Shown: positions 35,866 to 48,215 of the stretch, piece after piece
Position numbering within the stretch: the first letter of the stretch is position 1
Layout of the letters: each line of letters begins with the position of its first letter
NCBI GenBank assembly: GCA_037975125.1
Contig: CM075851.1
Location: 74,689,487-74,753,486 of the forward strand
Source of the DNA: Latrodectus hesperus
Taxonomy: Eukaryota; Arthropoda; Arachnida; Araneae; Theridiidae
Direction: 5' to 3'
Length of the DNA stretch: 64,000 nucleotides
Position numbers and translations under genes: made by a program
The notes under the pieces: generated by a model
The model's database searches: none
Told to the model about the DNA's origin: nothing
The model's input: the letters and a program-made list of their open reading frames with translations, nothing else

Positions 35866-37604
35866 AAGTTCTTATTTTATAACTTATTATTTAAATTAAG
35901 TTAATCAATTAAACAAGTTTTGTTAAACACATTTTAAGCAACATTAATTAAATACTAATTGTTAAATTAATCAAACACATGTTTTTTTAATTACTTTTCA
36001 ACTATAATATAATTTGAAAATATTTTTCACATTTATCACATTCTAAGACTAGAAACAATACAGAAAACTAGTAAAGATATGTTGAAATTATAATTCAAAT
36101 TTAATTACAAACCAAAAGTTATGATAATATCTAAAGCTATTTCTTTTTTTTAAAAAAAAAGAAAGGAAGAAATATGAATAATAAGCAATATCCTCTAACA
36201 ACTTCAATTACCATTCAATTAATAGATTACTTCCATAATAATTTAACAAATACACAATTTTTTCTGAGTGAAAACAAAATTATTTCTAAAAATAATGACG
36301 TTTTTCAATTTTACAAATTTTTAAATAAATTCAAAAATTAATTTCTGCATTTCACTTGACAATCAATTTCACATTATTAGTTGAATAATTACTAACTTGT
36401 TAGCAAATTATTTTCAATGTAAAAATATTTAAATGTTCTTATGTTTCATTTAATAAAACCATATCTTGTAAAAATTTTTAAATTATAATATACTCGTAGA
36501 AAATATTCAAGATAAACAAATAAATACAAAACATTTATTTCTAATATCTTATTTTAGCAATGTCATAAAATACAAAGTTCTACAAAGTATTATTTTCTTT
36601 CAAAAGAAATAAAAAATTTTAAGATATCAAGAGTAAAAACAAAATAGAACAGAAATAGAATAGAATACAACAGAAATATTATTCTTATATTTTGTTTTGT
36701 TTTCGTTTTAAAACTTAATAGATTCCTCATAGATAGAAAAAATTTAAATTTTCTTTCGAATATAAAACACTGTCTTTTAAAAATAAACCAATAAAATATT
36801 TACTTATTTTTATCAAAACCAGCATTCATGGAGCCATTATTTCGACTTCCATACTTTTGTCTTGACAGAACATTGACTCTCTTTATACAAAGAAATTATT
36901 CTAACTTAATTCTTTCAACGAAAATAAACAAAGATAATCAGTTTTTAATTTAAATATGCAATATCAAAAGCTTATTCTAATTTAAAGCAATAAAAAAAAT
37001 CAATCGATTTCTTTCGATTTTATCCTTACACGAACATTATAGAACAGCGTTTAGAGTCACTTCTGCTTTAAAATATAAACAGTTTAAATTCAAGAATTTT
37101 ACTAAACGCAATATACATTTCAAAAGATTTAACTTCACTATAGATGCAAATCAACGTGCAGAAAATATATATCAAATACATGCAATATTAGTAGACAAAC
37201 TTATAACATTCATGCATACGTCTGAACAAAATTTAATCAAAACAGAAGTTATAACGACTAATAACGGAACTAATACTACAAAAACAAAAGTTATGTTATT
37301 TGGATTAGTTTTAATACAAAAGATGCTATTATTACAACATGCCAACATTATCAGGATGATAATGAAATTTGTTAGAACAAAATAAACTTACCTGTTTTCT
37401 GTATGAAAACGATATAGCTCGGCGAAATTCCGATATGAAATACATCTGTTCCGTTTCTGGATGAAAAAGAACGACTCAGGAAAATTCAAAAATGGAATGC
37501 GTTCCGGATGAACACATAATCAGGGAAATTCCGATGTGAAATTATAACTAACAACTTAATATAGCTAAAATTCAAAACCAATTAAATAGAAAACAGTGGG
37601 AAGG
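35866..37604 (-). other. gypsy-2 leader (between primer-binding site and gag)
   Basis: About 1.7 kb of AT-rich sequence with no open coding block. Near the LTR end it holds several related short phrases (AAATTCCGATATGAAAT at 37425, AAATTCCGATGTGAAAT at 37528). On the minus strand ACAGGTAAGT at about 37390 is a full match to a 5' splice site, so part of the leader could be an intron; no strong 3' splice site was seen before gag. Confidence 0.6.
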
Positions 37605-37623
37605 GCCACTAGTTGGAGCGCCA
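37605..37623 (-). promoter_or_regulatory. gypsy-2 primer-binding site
   Basis: On the minus strand the LTR end CCCCTACA is followed by AA and TGGCGCTCCAACTAGTGG, which resembles the TGGCGCCCAAC-type site used with tRNA-Lys in many retroelements. The match is imperfect, as expected in an old copy. Confidence 0.7.
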
Positions 37624-37625
37624 TT

Positions 37626-37920
37626 TGTAGGGGACGTAAGAAAATGGAAGTTAAAATTAGGAAAAAAAAAAAATACATTATATTTTTTACGACATTACAC
37701 ATGCTTAAAAATAGTTACAAGGAAAATATTTAATTAATAATTATAAGGTTACATAGTATCTGTACAGTACAAACTATAAACAAAGTTATTTACGAACCGG
37801 ATGGTTCGGCTCCCATTCCTTTGTCCTCTATTTTCTATTCTAACTCTATTGGATATAGAATATTTTGTATTGGCCAGTAACGCCATCTATTGTCAGTATA
37901 GTTAATATGGATCTGTTACA
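37626..37920 (-). repeat. gypsy-2 5' LTR (candidate, single copy)
   Basis: Begins TGTAGGGGACG and ends ATCTGTTACA on the plus strand, so it has TG...CA ends, and its inner edge abuts the primer-binding site. It contains CGCCATCTATTG. The outer boundary rests on the TG...CA rule alone because no partner LTR is present. Confidence 0.65.
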
Positions 37921-40900
37921 TATAGATATTTACCCCTTTTTGTTTATTCAGATGCATGCAGAGAAGATGGGACTTTTGAAGTGGATAATCCTTTTAAAGT
38001 CCTTAATTTAAATGACAACAACAGGGTTTCAGGAGGACATGTCCTTGCAAATGCATAAAAATGCAAAATTTAAAGTAAACTTAGACTTGAAAAATAGAAA
38101 AATTGCGAGAGATTTTCTATTTATATGGCTAATCCCCCTTTTACTCCACATGGGATTGCAAAATTTTATTTTTAAGCGTAAATTGAAGAAAATTAAGTCG
38201 AAGTTAAAAGTCGTACATTTAAGCTGTTTTACGCGTGAGTCTAACTTTATAAAACTGTCTCACAAGACCACAAGTGTGATTCCTTCCACTGAATTTTAAA
38301 TAGAAATTTGTTTTTCAGCTTTTTATAATGTATGGTGAAAATTTCGTGATTTCATATTATTTTGTGGGTGAAAAATAAAATAATAATAACACATGACTTT
38401 TTCTAGATGAAGATAAAAATTTCAACAGTACTCGGAATCTATCTTAAATTACTTGCCTTAAGACTATTTTCAAGCATCGAAATCGCTATAGCTCTCAAAT
38501 TATATGATTTTATTCAGATAACAGAGGACACAGCTAATCAACGTCAAATGCGTCAATCTATCCAGGTGGTACATTTTTTACAAACAGCAGTTTAAAATAT
38601 ACAATTACATGCTTTTTACAATTATTCATAAAAATATTTTGCATATACCGAAAATAAAATATTTTATGGTACATATGTGGTTATAAAAGCTTTTATATAG
38701 AATTTTTTTAAAAAAGCTCATTTTTAATTGTAAAGGTTTTTCAATTTCAAAATAAAAATTTCATTTATTAACAATAAAAATGTATTTATGAAGTAAGACT
38801 TCATAAATACATTTTTATAATTAATTAATAAATTAATTAAGTAAGACTTAATTAATTTAAAAGAAATTAATCATTAGAATAAATAAACGAATTATATTTT
38901 ATCAAGTAATGTTTTTTAAAACTTCATTACATGAGCTAAAATGTGAACATAGATTTGTTAAAGAAAGTTTTATGTTTGATATATTTATATACTATAAATG
39001 GAAAAGCAGGTTTTGCTCCAAATTGAATAATTTTTATTTTAATATTTCCCGGTTAAGAGTCCAGCGTCAAGCTTTTTAATATGTATTGGTCAGTAAATCA
39101 CTTTAAACTGAAGGTTATGATCCAATTATCCCTTGTATGCAAAAAATGAAGTTATTGTAACAAACAAACCAAACCTAAATTGTATGCAACAGTATATACA
39201 GTAGACAGATTTGTGTGTATCAAAGTTTTGCAATCATACGCCATTTCTCAGCTGGGAAGTAAAGAAAATTTCCCATGGGAACTACGTTTCTTGTAACTTG
39301 ATTATACATTGGAATTTAAAATGAAAAAGCGTGTTTAATGTGTTTTGCAATGAGTTACGCAATAGAGACCCTAGTGAGGAAAAACGTAATAATACAATAA
39401 AAGAATGAATCTTTGAATAATACATAGCTTGTTACGAGCAATGATGAAAGTAAATTAATGACTGATTGATCAAGAGTTTAGGTATAATTGAGTTAGTTGG
39501 AATAATTTAAATTCTCACGTTGTGATTTAATGTTTGTTCTCCGTAAGTACACGTTCAGCTCCAAGTCCATAAGGGTCTTTATTAAGTTGTGTAGTGACGT
39601 TGACGCTAATAATAAATTAAAGATGTTGGATAGAGGGAATGTCTGATGAAAATCTTATGTGGTTGGCATCTATTATATAGTGTGCTGGTGAACTTTCTTT
39701 ATCGATGAATATAAGGAGGATATCGATACATCTTTATCGATGAACACTTCTACTAAATCGTTCAACATATGAAGGGAATGGATGGTGGCCAGATATGAAA
39801 TAATTGAGATATTGCTTGAAAGAAAAATTCATGGTGGAACAGAATATACCTTGATACAAATACAAATAACATTTATTACCAAGGAAGAAAAATGCAAGTA
39901 ATATTATATTTTATCAAAGCACATGTCCAAACCAAACTTCTAAAAATCTGATTAATATAAGACTACATTATTATTTCTAATATGTTATGAAATAATTTCA
40001 CATTTTCTTATCAATATTTTAATAATTAATTAAAACTAATTGCAAATTTTAAGTTTCTTTTTTGAGTTTTTTTCGAAAAATTCCCAAACTTTCAAAATAT
40101 AAGCAAATATTTACCAAAATAGGCATAATTTATTGCTACTTGTTCTGATTATTATCGATTGCATAGCCTAATCTTATCTATATACAATATTGTATGACAT
40201 TGATGGATATTAATAACCGCAAACTCTATTAATTTTTTAACACGCTACAGCGCATGCAATTTTAGCTTTTTACGAGTAAGCATAAATTTTTCGATTAAAT
40301 CAAATGGTGTTACAGCTACGATATTTGTAATTTTTTTTGTGTTTTTACAGTTCCGATTTATGATTTATAAGAACTGCGGTAATTCGTAAACATTTTTATT
40401 TCTTCTATTCTACCTTGTGATTGCTTCACTGCAGAGAGCTTGCGTAGTTCTTATTTTTAGGGAGCAGTTCTCATTTTTGCTTCAGCATTTTCAGTGGCAA
40501 AAGAAGATAATTTCCAGAGATAACTGAACATTTTCCAAGTATGAATCAATATTTTAACTAATATTTAATTGTAATTTTATTTTATTTAAGTATTTATCAA
40601 AGGAGCATGTTTACCAATTATAAATTGCTCTAAATTACCACATGATTCTTATTGTAGCTTACATATTGTTTTTAGACTTAAGTAAATTTGAATTAGAATA
40701 TAAGGAATATAATGGCTTATTTTTTAATAGTACGAACAATTTATGCGAATTTTGTTGTTATTTTTTATGATCTTTTTGGGATATAAGAACGTAGATATTG
40801 AAATTAAGATTTGGAAAAAAGTTTCGTGTTTTCGAATTTGTAGAAAGATGCTCTTTTTTTCTTAAATGAATTTATATTTGTCGGTTATAAATTGTTTTTA

Positions 40901-43900
40901 GTGTTTTAAATTTATACAAATTTATTTGTTTCTATTTATATAAACAAACGTGAGAGAAATTAATGATTGCACAAAATCTATTAGGAATCGATATTGAATT
41001 TTATGCAATAATCTAAAAATTTTCTTTGAACTTAAGGTGATTACATAAAGATCTTATTTTTATGTAACTAATTTACAAAGAATCATGGTTTTACAAACTA
41101 GTGGCTGGTTCTTAGCAGTATTACGGATACAATGATAATTTTAATTACCATTTATGAATTAAACTTTTGAAAAATATCTTTTTTGCTGTTTTTATATATT
41201 TTTCATCTGAATTATTAAATATCCCCTGAGATGTTTTCAATTTATTTATAATTTTTAATTTATTAATTTTTTTGATTGAGTAATTAAAACTGACGTTTCC
41301 ATTAAATATCATAAAAATTTTCTAACTACGGTTAACTGCATTACCCCATACAAGACTTTAATATTTTGAAGCATTTCGTGTAAAATTTTTTCTATCTTAT
41401 TTAATTACTATTTTACATTGATCAGAGCATAATAAACAGTCTCAAGGGTAAATAAATAGGGTGCTTTATAAAAGAATGATGACAAACATTGTATTAGAGT
41501 GACTTTAGAACATAGGTATACTAAGAGAAATGAATTTACAATCAGACTATGTTTGTACTAAACAAGAACAAGAAGAAATATTAAATTTAGAACATTTCAA
41601 CCAATATGACTTGTTAAAGTGAAAAAAGTGAAGAAAATTTACCTGATGACTTGCGTAAAGGTTAGTAATTTATTCATGAGTGCAAAAAAGCCAAAAGAAA
41701 ACGAAATTTTTTTAAAGATTTTTTAATGGTGTTCTCAGAGGTAATTCGAGCAAAGAGTTTCAGATGATGAAATCATTCAGAGCATAATGAACGAGGATTA
41801 AAAAGAACTGTTGAACATCAAATAAGAAAATGAAGTAGTTTAACGATCATTTGCAAAACAAATACCTGTGAAAACAAATAGCTCGTGGCTATGGTAAATT
41901 TTTGTGAGGAAAGCAATTAAAATGCTTTCCTACATTAAAAAATTTAAAATGTATTTTTAAAATTGCAGTTTATAAAAAAGCAGCAAGAAGAGATTATTTT
42001 TCCGGAACTTTTCTTCAACAATACGAAAGCATTGTTTTTTAGGTATGTGTTTTAATTTTTTCTGTATTATTTTACTATGTGTTTTCATAAAATACATAAT
42101 AAGAAATTTTTTATAATATTATTTTATTGATAAGGAATATAGCAATTTGCTAAGAAAGATTAACTTGAACATTTTACACTTATATTTTTCTATTTCACGA
42201 ATTTTTGATTTTTATAATTATTTTACTTCTTTCTATAAGTTAGTACAAACAAGCGTATATTATATGTTAACAAATATTCATTGGCAATATTATTTTGATA
42301 CTGTTTAAAGGTCCAATGAGGGGAAATTTATAAATGGAATAATTCACAATTATATTAAATTTATGTCTGAGAACATAAATAATGTATCGATAAAAAATAA
42401 TTTTAGTGAAAATTAAGAAATTTCAGTTCAAATAGATATTTGGGAATATTATGAGACATCATTATTAAAAATTGACTTTGGTGAAAGTTTAGATCTACTA
42501 AAAGGAATTTTAATTAATGTTATGAAGTATTGGACTGAGATAGAAGCAGTATTTATTAAGATTTTTTCGCGAGGTACGTTTGATATAGGATACTTTCTTT
42601 TGAGGGTATAGATTATATACCTTTATAATTTCAACTGGAGGATTATATGTAAATCAGATAGATTATTTATGTAAATTAATTAAATATATTTGTATATCTT
42701 TAGTTTTTATACTTATTTTATAAGTAATGCGGATAAAAATGAGCTGATCATTTTTCATTTTCTCGGAATTCTGGAAAAAATTAATTTAGCGGAATTGAGA
42801 ATTACTCTCTGAAATACATTTTGATTCTGTTCGTTAATTCATTTCTTCTCAACTCATTTGAGAAAATTTTTACTGATTTTACAGAATTAATGAAAACAGT
42901 AATAATCAGTTTCATGTCTAACGCAAATTTTTTGATTAAAAAAACCAAATATAGTAAATATTTCCATTCTGAATTCTTAGAATAAGTTAGTTAATAAGCA
43001 AAGTTTTGCTTAGTATTTATTAAAAAAATGTAATTGAATAGTGAATAACGAGATTTTATACATTAAATATCCTATTTAAAACACAGAATAAAGAGATTAA
43101 ATACAAAGAATAATAAGTTCGTGGTTTATTCCACATTGTGGTTTTTAATTATCAAGTTGCTGTCATACAAGTAGATTATTTTTCATTTTAAAAAAACATC
43201 ACAATGCTTATTCCCACTTTTGAAATAATGTATCTCGCAAGGAATTAATTCATTAACCTTATATTGTCCTTAGTCTAACTGTGTCTCTTCTATTTAGTAA
43301 CTACATATATACAGTCGCTACATATATATATGCTCTTAATATATAGTTGCTACATAGTTAATGGTTTATATTAATAAAGAATATGATGACTATAGAGTCC
43401 CTGGTGGGAAATAAAAAGACATATAAAATAGAAATAAAATAAAATGAAGAAAGCTCTTTTCGCTGCAGTTTGTGATAACGGCAACTGAAGATTCTAGGTG
43501 GGAAATTACTACTGAGATCTTTTGTTGAGATTTTTTACTTCACCTATAATGCTAATAATAGTAGTAATTAGACGAGTAATCTTCTAGCTTCCAGGGCTTT
43601 CCAGAAATCCGTGGTCTATATTATTCTATCGCATTTACTGTTAAAAATACATGGAAATTGTTTTGCAAAACAAATAAAATATACATAGTATAACAGGGTT
43701 AAAGACAGTATTAGAAAAATGTAAGCTATTAGAAGTCCATTACAAAAATATACATAGAAAGTCGAAAACCTTAACTCTTCTGTTGGAACATTTGTTTACT
43801 TAAATGAAGTATTTCTAGCAAAAAAAAGTTCCATCCATGATTAAAACCATTCCTATACCCACGAATTAGAAAATAAATGAATGTAGCTGGGAAAAATAAC

Positions 43901-45406
43901 GTTAAATTAATAACCGAAACAAATGTGAAATACTATGAATCTAGCAATATTAGATTCATATATTTAATATCTGAATAAGATTTTGAAATAATTTTATGGA
44001 AGATGTGTTTTTTTTTTGAAAAGCTCAATTTATTCACTATTGCATTGCATTGAATACCAAGGATTTCAAAAATAAAATGCTTTGAAAAATTTGGTTAACA
44101 TTTGGTACGATATTATATATTTTTATTTGTTTCAGCTAAAAAAATGCTAAAATCTCTCTAAGAGTTTATAAATGAATGAAAGATGTTTATTAGTTTGCAT
44201 ATTTTGTAAGCTCTTGGCATCTTTAACATCCAAACGTCGTTTTAAGCCACTTAAATTATTAAAAGTTCTATGAGGACATGCCCTATTTTACATGAACCAG
44301 CCAAAACGCGTCATATTGATCTTAGGGCTAAAGTTACGTTCTAGAAATTTTTGATATTTCATAACTGATAATCTTCAATGAATGATTACAGATTTAACTA
44401 TCGTACAATTAATGCTTATATGGTGTCTTTTCTTTTCTAAATCCGAATAAAATTTTCGTCAAACGGTGACATTATTTCCGTTATTCTTATAAAGTTTTCT
44501 TACCACAAATAACCCTTCTTCCAATTCAGTGATTCTATATTGCTAGTTATTTTTTTACCACTGATCAAGCATTCTCCTGAAATATCTGTATAATTTCTAT
44601 TACAATACGTAAGAATTGTAGTCATATATATAAAGTTGAAATCAAGTATTTAAAATACTGTCTATCAGGTTTCTATGATCACTCGTTATTAATCAATATA
44701 TAAAGCATAAAAAATGAAAAATTATTTAGAGAAAAACAATTTGTAATATGTGATTCTAAATCATTAGAAATTTATCTGTTATTAAAGGATTACGCCAGCA
44801 GAGATAGAGAATCAAAAAATGTGATGTTAGAAAACTAAGAATAAATATTTATTACATACTTGTATGTGTATTTAAATTCTGTTTCTTTTGTTTTATTCCG
44901 ATCTTTATAACTTACTTTTATTCTTCTAACTTGTATTAATACATATTCATTAATTTTGATATTTTAAAGCGTTTATTTTAATTATTTTGCAAATTTACGG
45001 ATTTTAAAATACGTCTAGATTATGTAAAATGTTAATGGCAATGAAAGACGTGCGTTTGATTTCAAAATCGAGTATTCCTTAAAATTTCAAAAAGTTTTCA
45101 TAAAATTATTTAGTTTTTGTGCAACTTACTCAATTATTAAATAAATGTCTTTCAAAGCTGGATAAATTGCCAAAAAATACCTTTATTTTTTTTCATCAAA
45201 TCCATTTCGTCTAAAATAAATGTTTACATTGTCAGTTGATGTTATTGGAAAAATATCAATCCCTTTATAGTAATTTTTTTTCTAGAAAAATATATAAAAA
45301 TGTCTTAAAAACACAGGATTTAACTACAAATAAGACAATTAAAACATAATCATATATCGTTAAAATCATTAGTCATATCATACTAATATAAAATGTTATT
45401 ATTAAA
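37921..45406. other. AT-rich intergenic DNA, no gene supported
   Basis: About 7.5 kb. Open frames at 38012-38299 and 38407-38595 show no recognisable domain and sit in no gene structure. Fragmentary phrases at 41700-41830 faintly recall the tail of pogo-type transposases but are too short to call. The clear structure is a hairpin pair at 38774-38859. Confidence 0.5.
38774..38859. repeat. two adjacent hairpins sharing one core
   Basis: First hairpin: 21-bp perfect arms (38774-38794 and 38798-38818) around loop AAG. Second: 14-bp perfect arms (38829-38842 and 38846-38859) around the same loop AAG. Both share the 11-base core AAGTAAGACTT while the outer arms are unrelated. Confidence 0.9.
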
Positions 45407-45419
45407 CCATCACGAGAAG

Positions 45420-45645
45420 GCGGGTGAGATCTGTGTCCGGTGGAAGGGTTCATTCTTTCAGAGGTTTGAACAGTAAAACGATCACGCCGTTTAGGGTTAA
45501 AACAAATTCTTCGCCCGTTCTTCTCTTTGGCGAAGAACACGATTTTCTCCTCCTCATTCTCTGCTTTCTACTTAGCCTAGAAGGTTGTATTATCAGCGCT
45601 CTTGATTTTTAGTATTTTTGATTGATTTAAAACTGTTCTTTTCAG
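45420..45645 (+). promoter_or_regulatory. candidate 5' leader or promoter region of the DD82E transposase
   Basis: Composition changes from AT-rich to mixed for about 200 bp just before the open transposase. Right before the start codon a pyrimidine tract ends in TTCAG (45641-45645), a good 3' splice site, 11 bp upstream of ATG at 45657. This suggests a spliced 5' leader; the matching donor was not identified with confidence (candidates: GCGGGTGAGA near 45420 and GAAGGTTGTA near 45582). Confidence 0.4.
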
Positions 45646-45656
45646 AACAACACATA

Positions 45657-47009
45657 ATGTCTCTAAAAGGGAAAACATTGCGTTCTAAAGAACGTAACAT
45701 CGTTAATAACGTGCGCATATTTTTTGAAAATGAAGCAAAGTCTACTTCGCTTTCGATACCAATTCAGAAAGCACAGGAACGTACTGCGGCTGCTACTGGC
45801 GTTTCTCTTAGAACTGTCCAAAGAATTAAAAAGGAATCCACAACTGATAGTAGGCTTTCAACTCCAGGGAAACAGCGTAGTCGGCCTGCAGAACGGAATG
45901 TAGTTTTGGACAATTTTGATTTATGTGTCATTCGAAATACAGTAAATGAATTTTATGCATCTAATAAAGTTCCATCCATTTCATTATTATTGCCAGTGTT
46001 GAAAGAAAAGATTAATTTTTCTTGGAAAAGGGAATCTTTAAGGAAAGTCCTGCATCAAATTGGATTTCGTTGGAAACGATGCCAAAATAAAAGAAAACTA
46101 CTGATTGAACGGCCAGACATAATTTCGTGGAGATGCCGGTACTTGAGAGAAATAAAAAAATATCGAGAAATCCAAAAAAGCATTATTTATGTGGATGAAA
46201 CTTGGATTGACAGCAACCTTTCCTTCTCAAAATGCTGGCAAGATGAAAAACTTGGTGCTTTCGTAAAAGATGGTGCTGGAAATCGGTTAATTGTTGTGCA
46301 TGCTGGATCGAAAAATGGATTTGTGCCAAATGCAGAATTAGTATTTAAAGCAGGCTGTGCAACAGGTGATTATCATGGGCAAATGAATTACGAAAATTTT
46401 GAAAAGTGGATACGAGAAAAATTGCTACCTAATATCCCTTGTAATTCCATCATAATAATGGATAATGCATCGTACCATACGAAGATTTTGAATCCAGTAC
46501 CAACGAAATATTCAACGAAAGCTAAAATGTGTAAATATTTGGATGACAAAAATATACAGTATGACAGCACTATGAGAAAGCCTGAACTGTTTCAATTAAT
46601 TAAAATGAATGCTCCACTTAGCAAAAAATATCACATTGACGAACTTTTAAAAGCAGAAGGTCATTCCGTTCTAAGATTGCCTCCTTATCATTGTGACTTA
46701 AATCCTATTGAGTTAGCTTGGGCAGCAGTAAAGCGCCATGTTCGCGAAAGAAACGTCGAAGCTGATCTCAGTTTGAAAACAATGAAGGAGTTGACGTCAA
46801 ATGCAATTAAAAATATCTCTGGGGAAACCTGGCAAAAATACTGCTGTCATGTAGAAAAAATCGAAGGAGAATATTGGAAAATTGATGGACTTGTGGAGAC
46901 TACAATTGAAACATTGAATTTCGATATAGGATCCGAATCAGAAACTGATACTGCTTCTGAAATTGGTACAATTGATTGGGATTCGGATACTTCTATGGAT
47001 ACTTATTAA
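45657..47009 (+). CDS. intact IS630/Tc1/mariner-superfamily transposase with DD82E triad
   Basis: An uninterrupted frame of 450 codons from ATG 45657 (an in-frame ATG 13 codons upstream at 45618 lies within a likely splice-acceptor tract, so I chose the later start). Numbering from 45618: a helix-turn-helix-like segment at residues 50-73 (AQERTAAATGVSLRTVQRI), a second DNA-binding-like block at 133-153 (WKRESLRKVLHQIGFRWKR), then the DDE core: D193 in YVDETWID, D282 in IIMDNASYH and E365 in PPYHCDLNPIELAW. The spacing D282 to E365 is 82 residues, against 34-41 in classic Tc1/mariner; the extra residues form an inserted segment (about 300-345). The C-terminus is acidic (ESETDTASE). All three catalytic residues are present and there are no stops, so it could be an active transposase, a recently arrived copy, or a domesticated gene. 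Clear terminal repeats were not found. Confidence 0.93.
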   Translation: MSLKGKTLRSKERNIVNNVRIFFENEAKSTSLSIPIQKAQERTAAATGVSLRTVQRIKKESTTDSRLSTPGKQRSRPAERNVVLDNFDLCVIRNTVNEFYASNKVPSISLLLPVLKEKINFSWKRESLRKVLHQIGFRWKRCQNKRKLLIERPDIISWRCRYLREIKKYREIQKSIIYVDETWIDSNLSFSKCWQDEKLGAFVKDGAGNRLIVVHAGSKNGFVPNAELVFKAGCATGDYHGQMNYENFEKWIREKLLPNIPCNSIIIMDNASYHTKILNPVPTKYSTKAKMCKYLDDKNIQYDSTMRKPELFQLIKMNAPLSKKYHIDELLKAEGHSVLRLPPYHCDLNPIELAWAAVKRHVRERNVEADLSLKTMKELTSNAIKNISGETWQKYCCHVEKIEGEYWKIDGLVETTIETLNFDIGSESETDTASEIGTIDWDSDTSMDTY

Positions 47010-47106
47010 TAAAATAATAACTATAAGAACTGAAATTTTAAAATAATAAATACAGATCAGCTTTGGAAGTTCTCAAAATTATGTAGATTTTTTATAAGAA
47101 GGTTGA

Positions 47107-47310
47107 CTCAGCCAAACAGATAGCATTCTGCGAAATGAGGAGTTTGGTTCTGAAATTAGTGGGTTCAAATCTGAATGAACCAAACGGAGTGACTGTGTAA
47201 GGTTTTCAGGGTTTTCCTTGCAAGTTAACGAGAATTCGGGTCACTTTTCATTAGAAAGACCTCCCTGAAGGCATTTTCTCTTCTTCGGCAACTACAAAAA
47301 CTATATTTCC
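47107..47310 (+). mobile_element. possible tRNA-derived SINE (copy 3)
   Basis: GATAGCATTCTGCG could be a decayed A box, and GTGGGTTCAAATCTG at 47159-47173 is a good B box. The body (GGGTTTTCCTTGCAAG, AGACCTCCCTGAAGG, TCGGCAACTAC) is less AT-rich than its surroundings. It lies about 100 bp after the transposase stop codon. Confidence 0.5.
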
Positions 47311-48060
47311 CTTATATTAACATATAATATTTATGCGAAATCTGTATAAATTTTATTTTTAAAAATTTTGAAAATTCTTTGTTATCCATTTTTTTATTTG
47401 ATATTATACACAAAAATGTTTTAATAAAACAGGTTATACAATCAAAATTGTTAAAAACTATTTAAATGATAGATTTTACTGAACAAAATATAAATATTTT
47501 ATATTCCCTCAAATTATTTTAAATGATTCCATTGGTGCACAATATATTCCATACTATAAACCTATATGAATTAAAATTAATTCTAAAACATTTTAAAATA
47601 TTAGTATGTCGTAATATGATGAAATATGTATCTTGAATAAAAAAGGCTGTAAAAAGTTAATTTATTACTTACGGAGTTTCTTTTTAGCCTAAAATGTTTC
47701 TTATGTAAAAAGTGTCTTCATCTAAATTAACTTAACAACAAGCATATTCTAGAAAATCTCACCCTTTCCTATTTTCTCAAAAATTATTGCGATAACACAA
47801 TAAAAATATACAAATTTTGGACATAAAAATTATCTATCGTTCGGTGTTAACTTATTGGCCTTAAAAACAGGTTTTGTTCCTGTTCTTGTGAAATAAATAA
47901 ATTCTAAAATCTACCTAATAATGAAATTTTCATGGCAAAATAAAAATATTTTCATTCTAAATGTTTTTCTATCATAGCTTAATATATGTATTTATATATT
48001 TTCAATTCTCGTATTTGAATTCTTCGAAAAAGCATAACACATACATATTTTATTTTCATT

Positions 48061-48215
48061 CTACATCAGAAAGTGCTAATTAGCCAAATAAGGTAACCTA
48101 GATTGAGGCGCTTTCTCCTCGTTTTCTCCTCCGCTCGCTAAATTGTTGAAGTAGACTTCTCTGATAACACGTGACTCTTACGTCACACCCGCCATCTCCT
48201 GGTGGTCGCACTATA
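48061..48215. promoter_or_regulatory. candidate regulatory patch (E-box, CRE-like, GCCATCT motifs)
   Basis: Within 60 bp lie CACGTG (E-box), TTACGTCA (CRE-like) and CACCCGCCATCTCCTGGTGG, preceded by CTCCTCGTTTTCTCCTCCGC. It could be a promoter or a transposon end: the last 20-mer at 48186-48205 matches the reverse complement of 45407-45426 at 17 of 20 positions. Confidence 0.3.

Larger units (their letters stand above)
28926..37920 (-). mobile_element. decayed Ty3/gypsy retrotransposon (gypsy-2), 3' LTR missing, carrying a nested hAT
   Basis: From right to left on the minus strand: a 295-bp candidate 5' LTR, primer-binding site, a 1.7-kb leader, gag with a zinc knuckle, a DTA retropepsin, RT with YLDD, RNase H, integrase, and a basic C-terminal tail ending at 28926. 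Every domain has stops or frameshifts. The pol region is split by a hAT element at 31082-33466. No LTR copy is visible to the left, so the 3' end was lost or truncated and target duplication cannot be tested. The protein does not resemble gypsy-1: the integrase and RNase H sequences differ throughout and the primer-binding sites differ, so these are separate lineages. Confidence 0.92.

Noticed and set aside
38012..38595. Two open frames (95 and 62 codons) right of the gypsy-2 LTR
   Set aside because: No recognisable domain and no exon-like boundaries linking them.
41640..41860. Phrases resembling the acidic tail of pogo-type transposases (SDDEIIQSIMNED)
   Set aside because: Too short, with stops, and no catalytic or DNA-binding block nearby.
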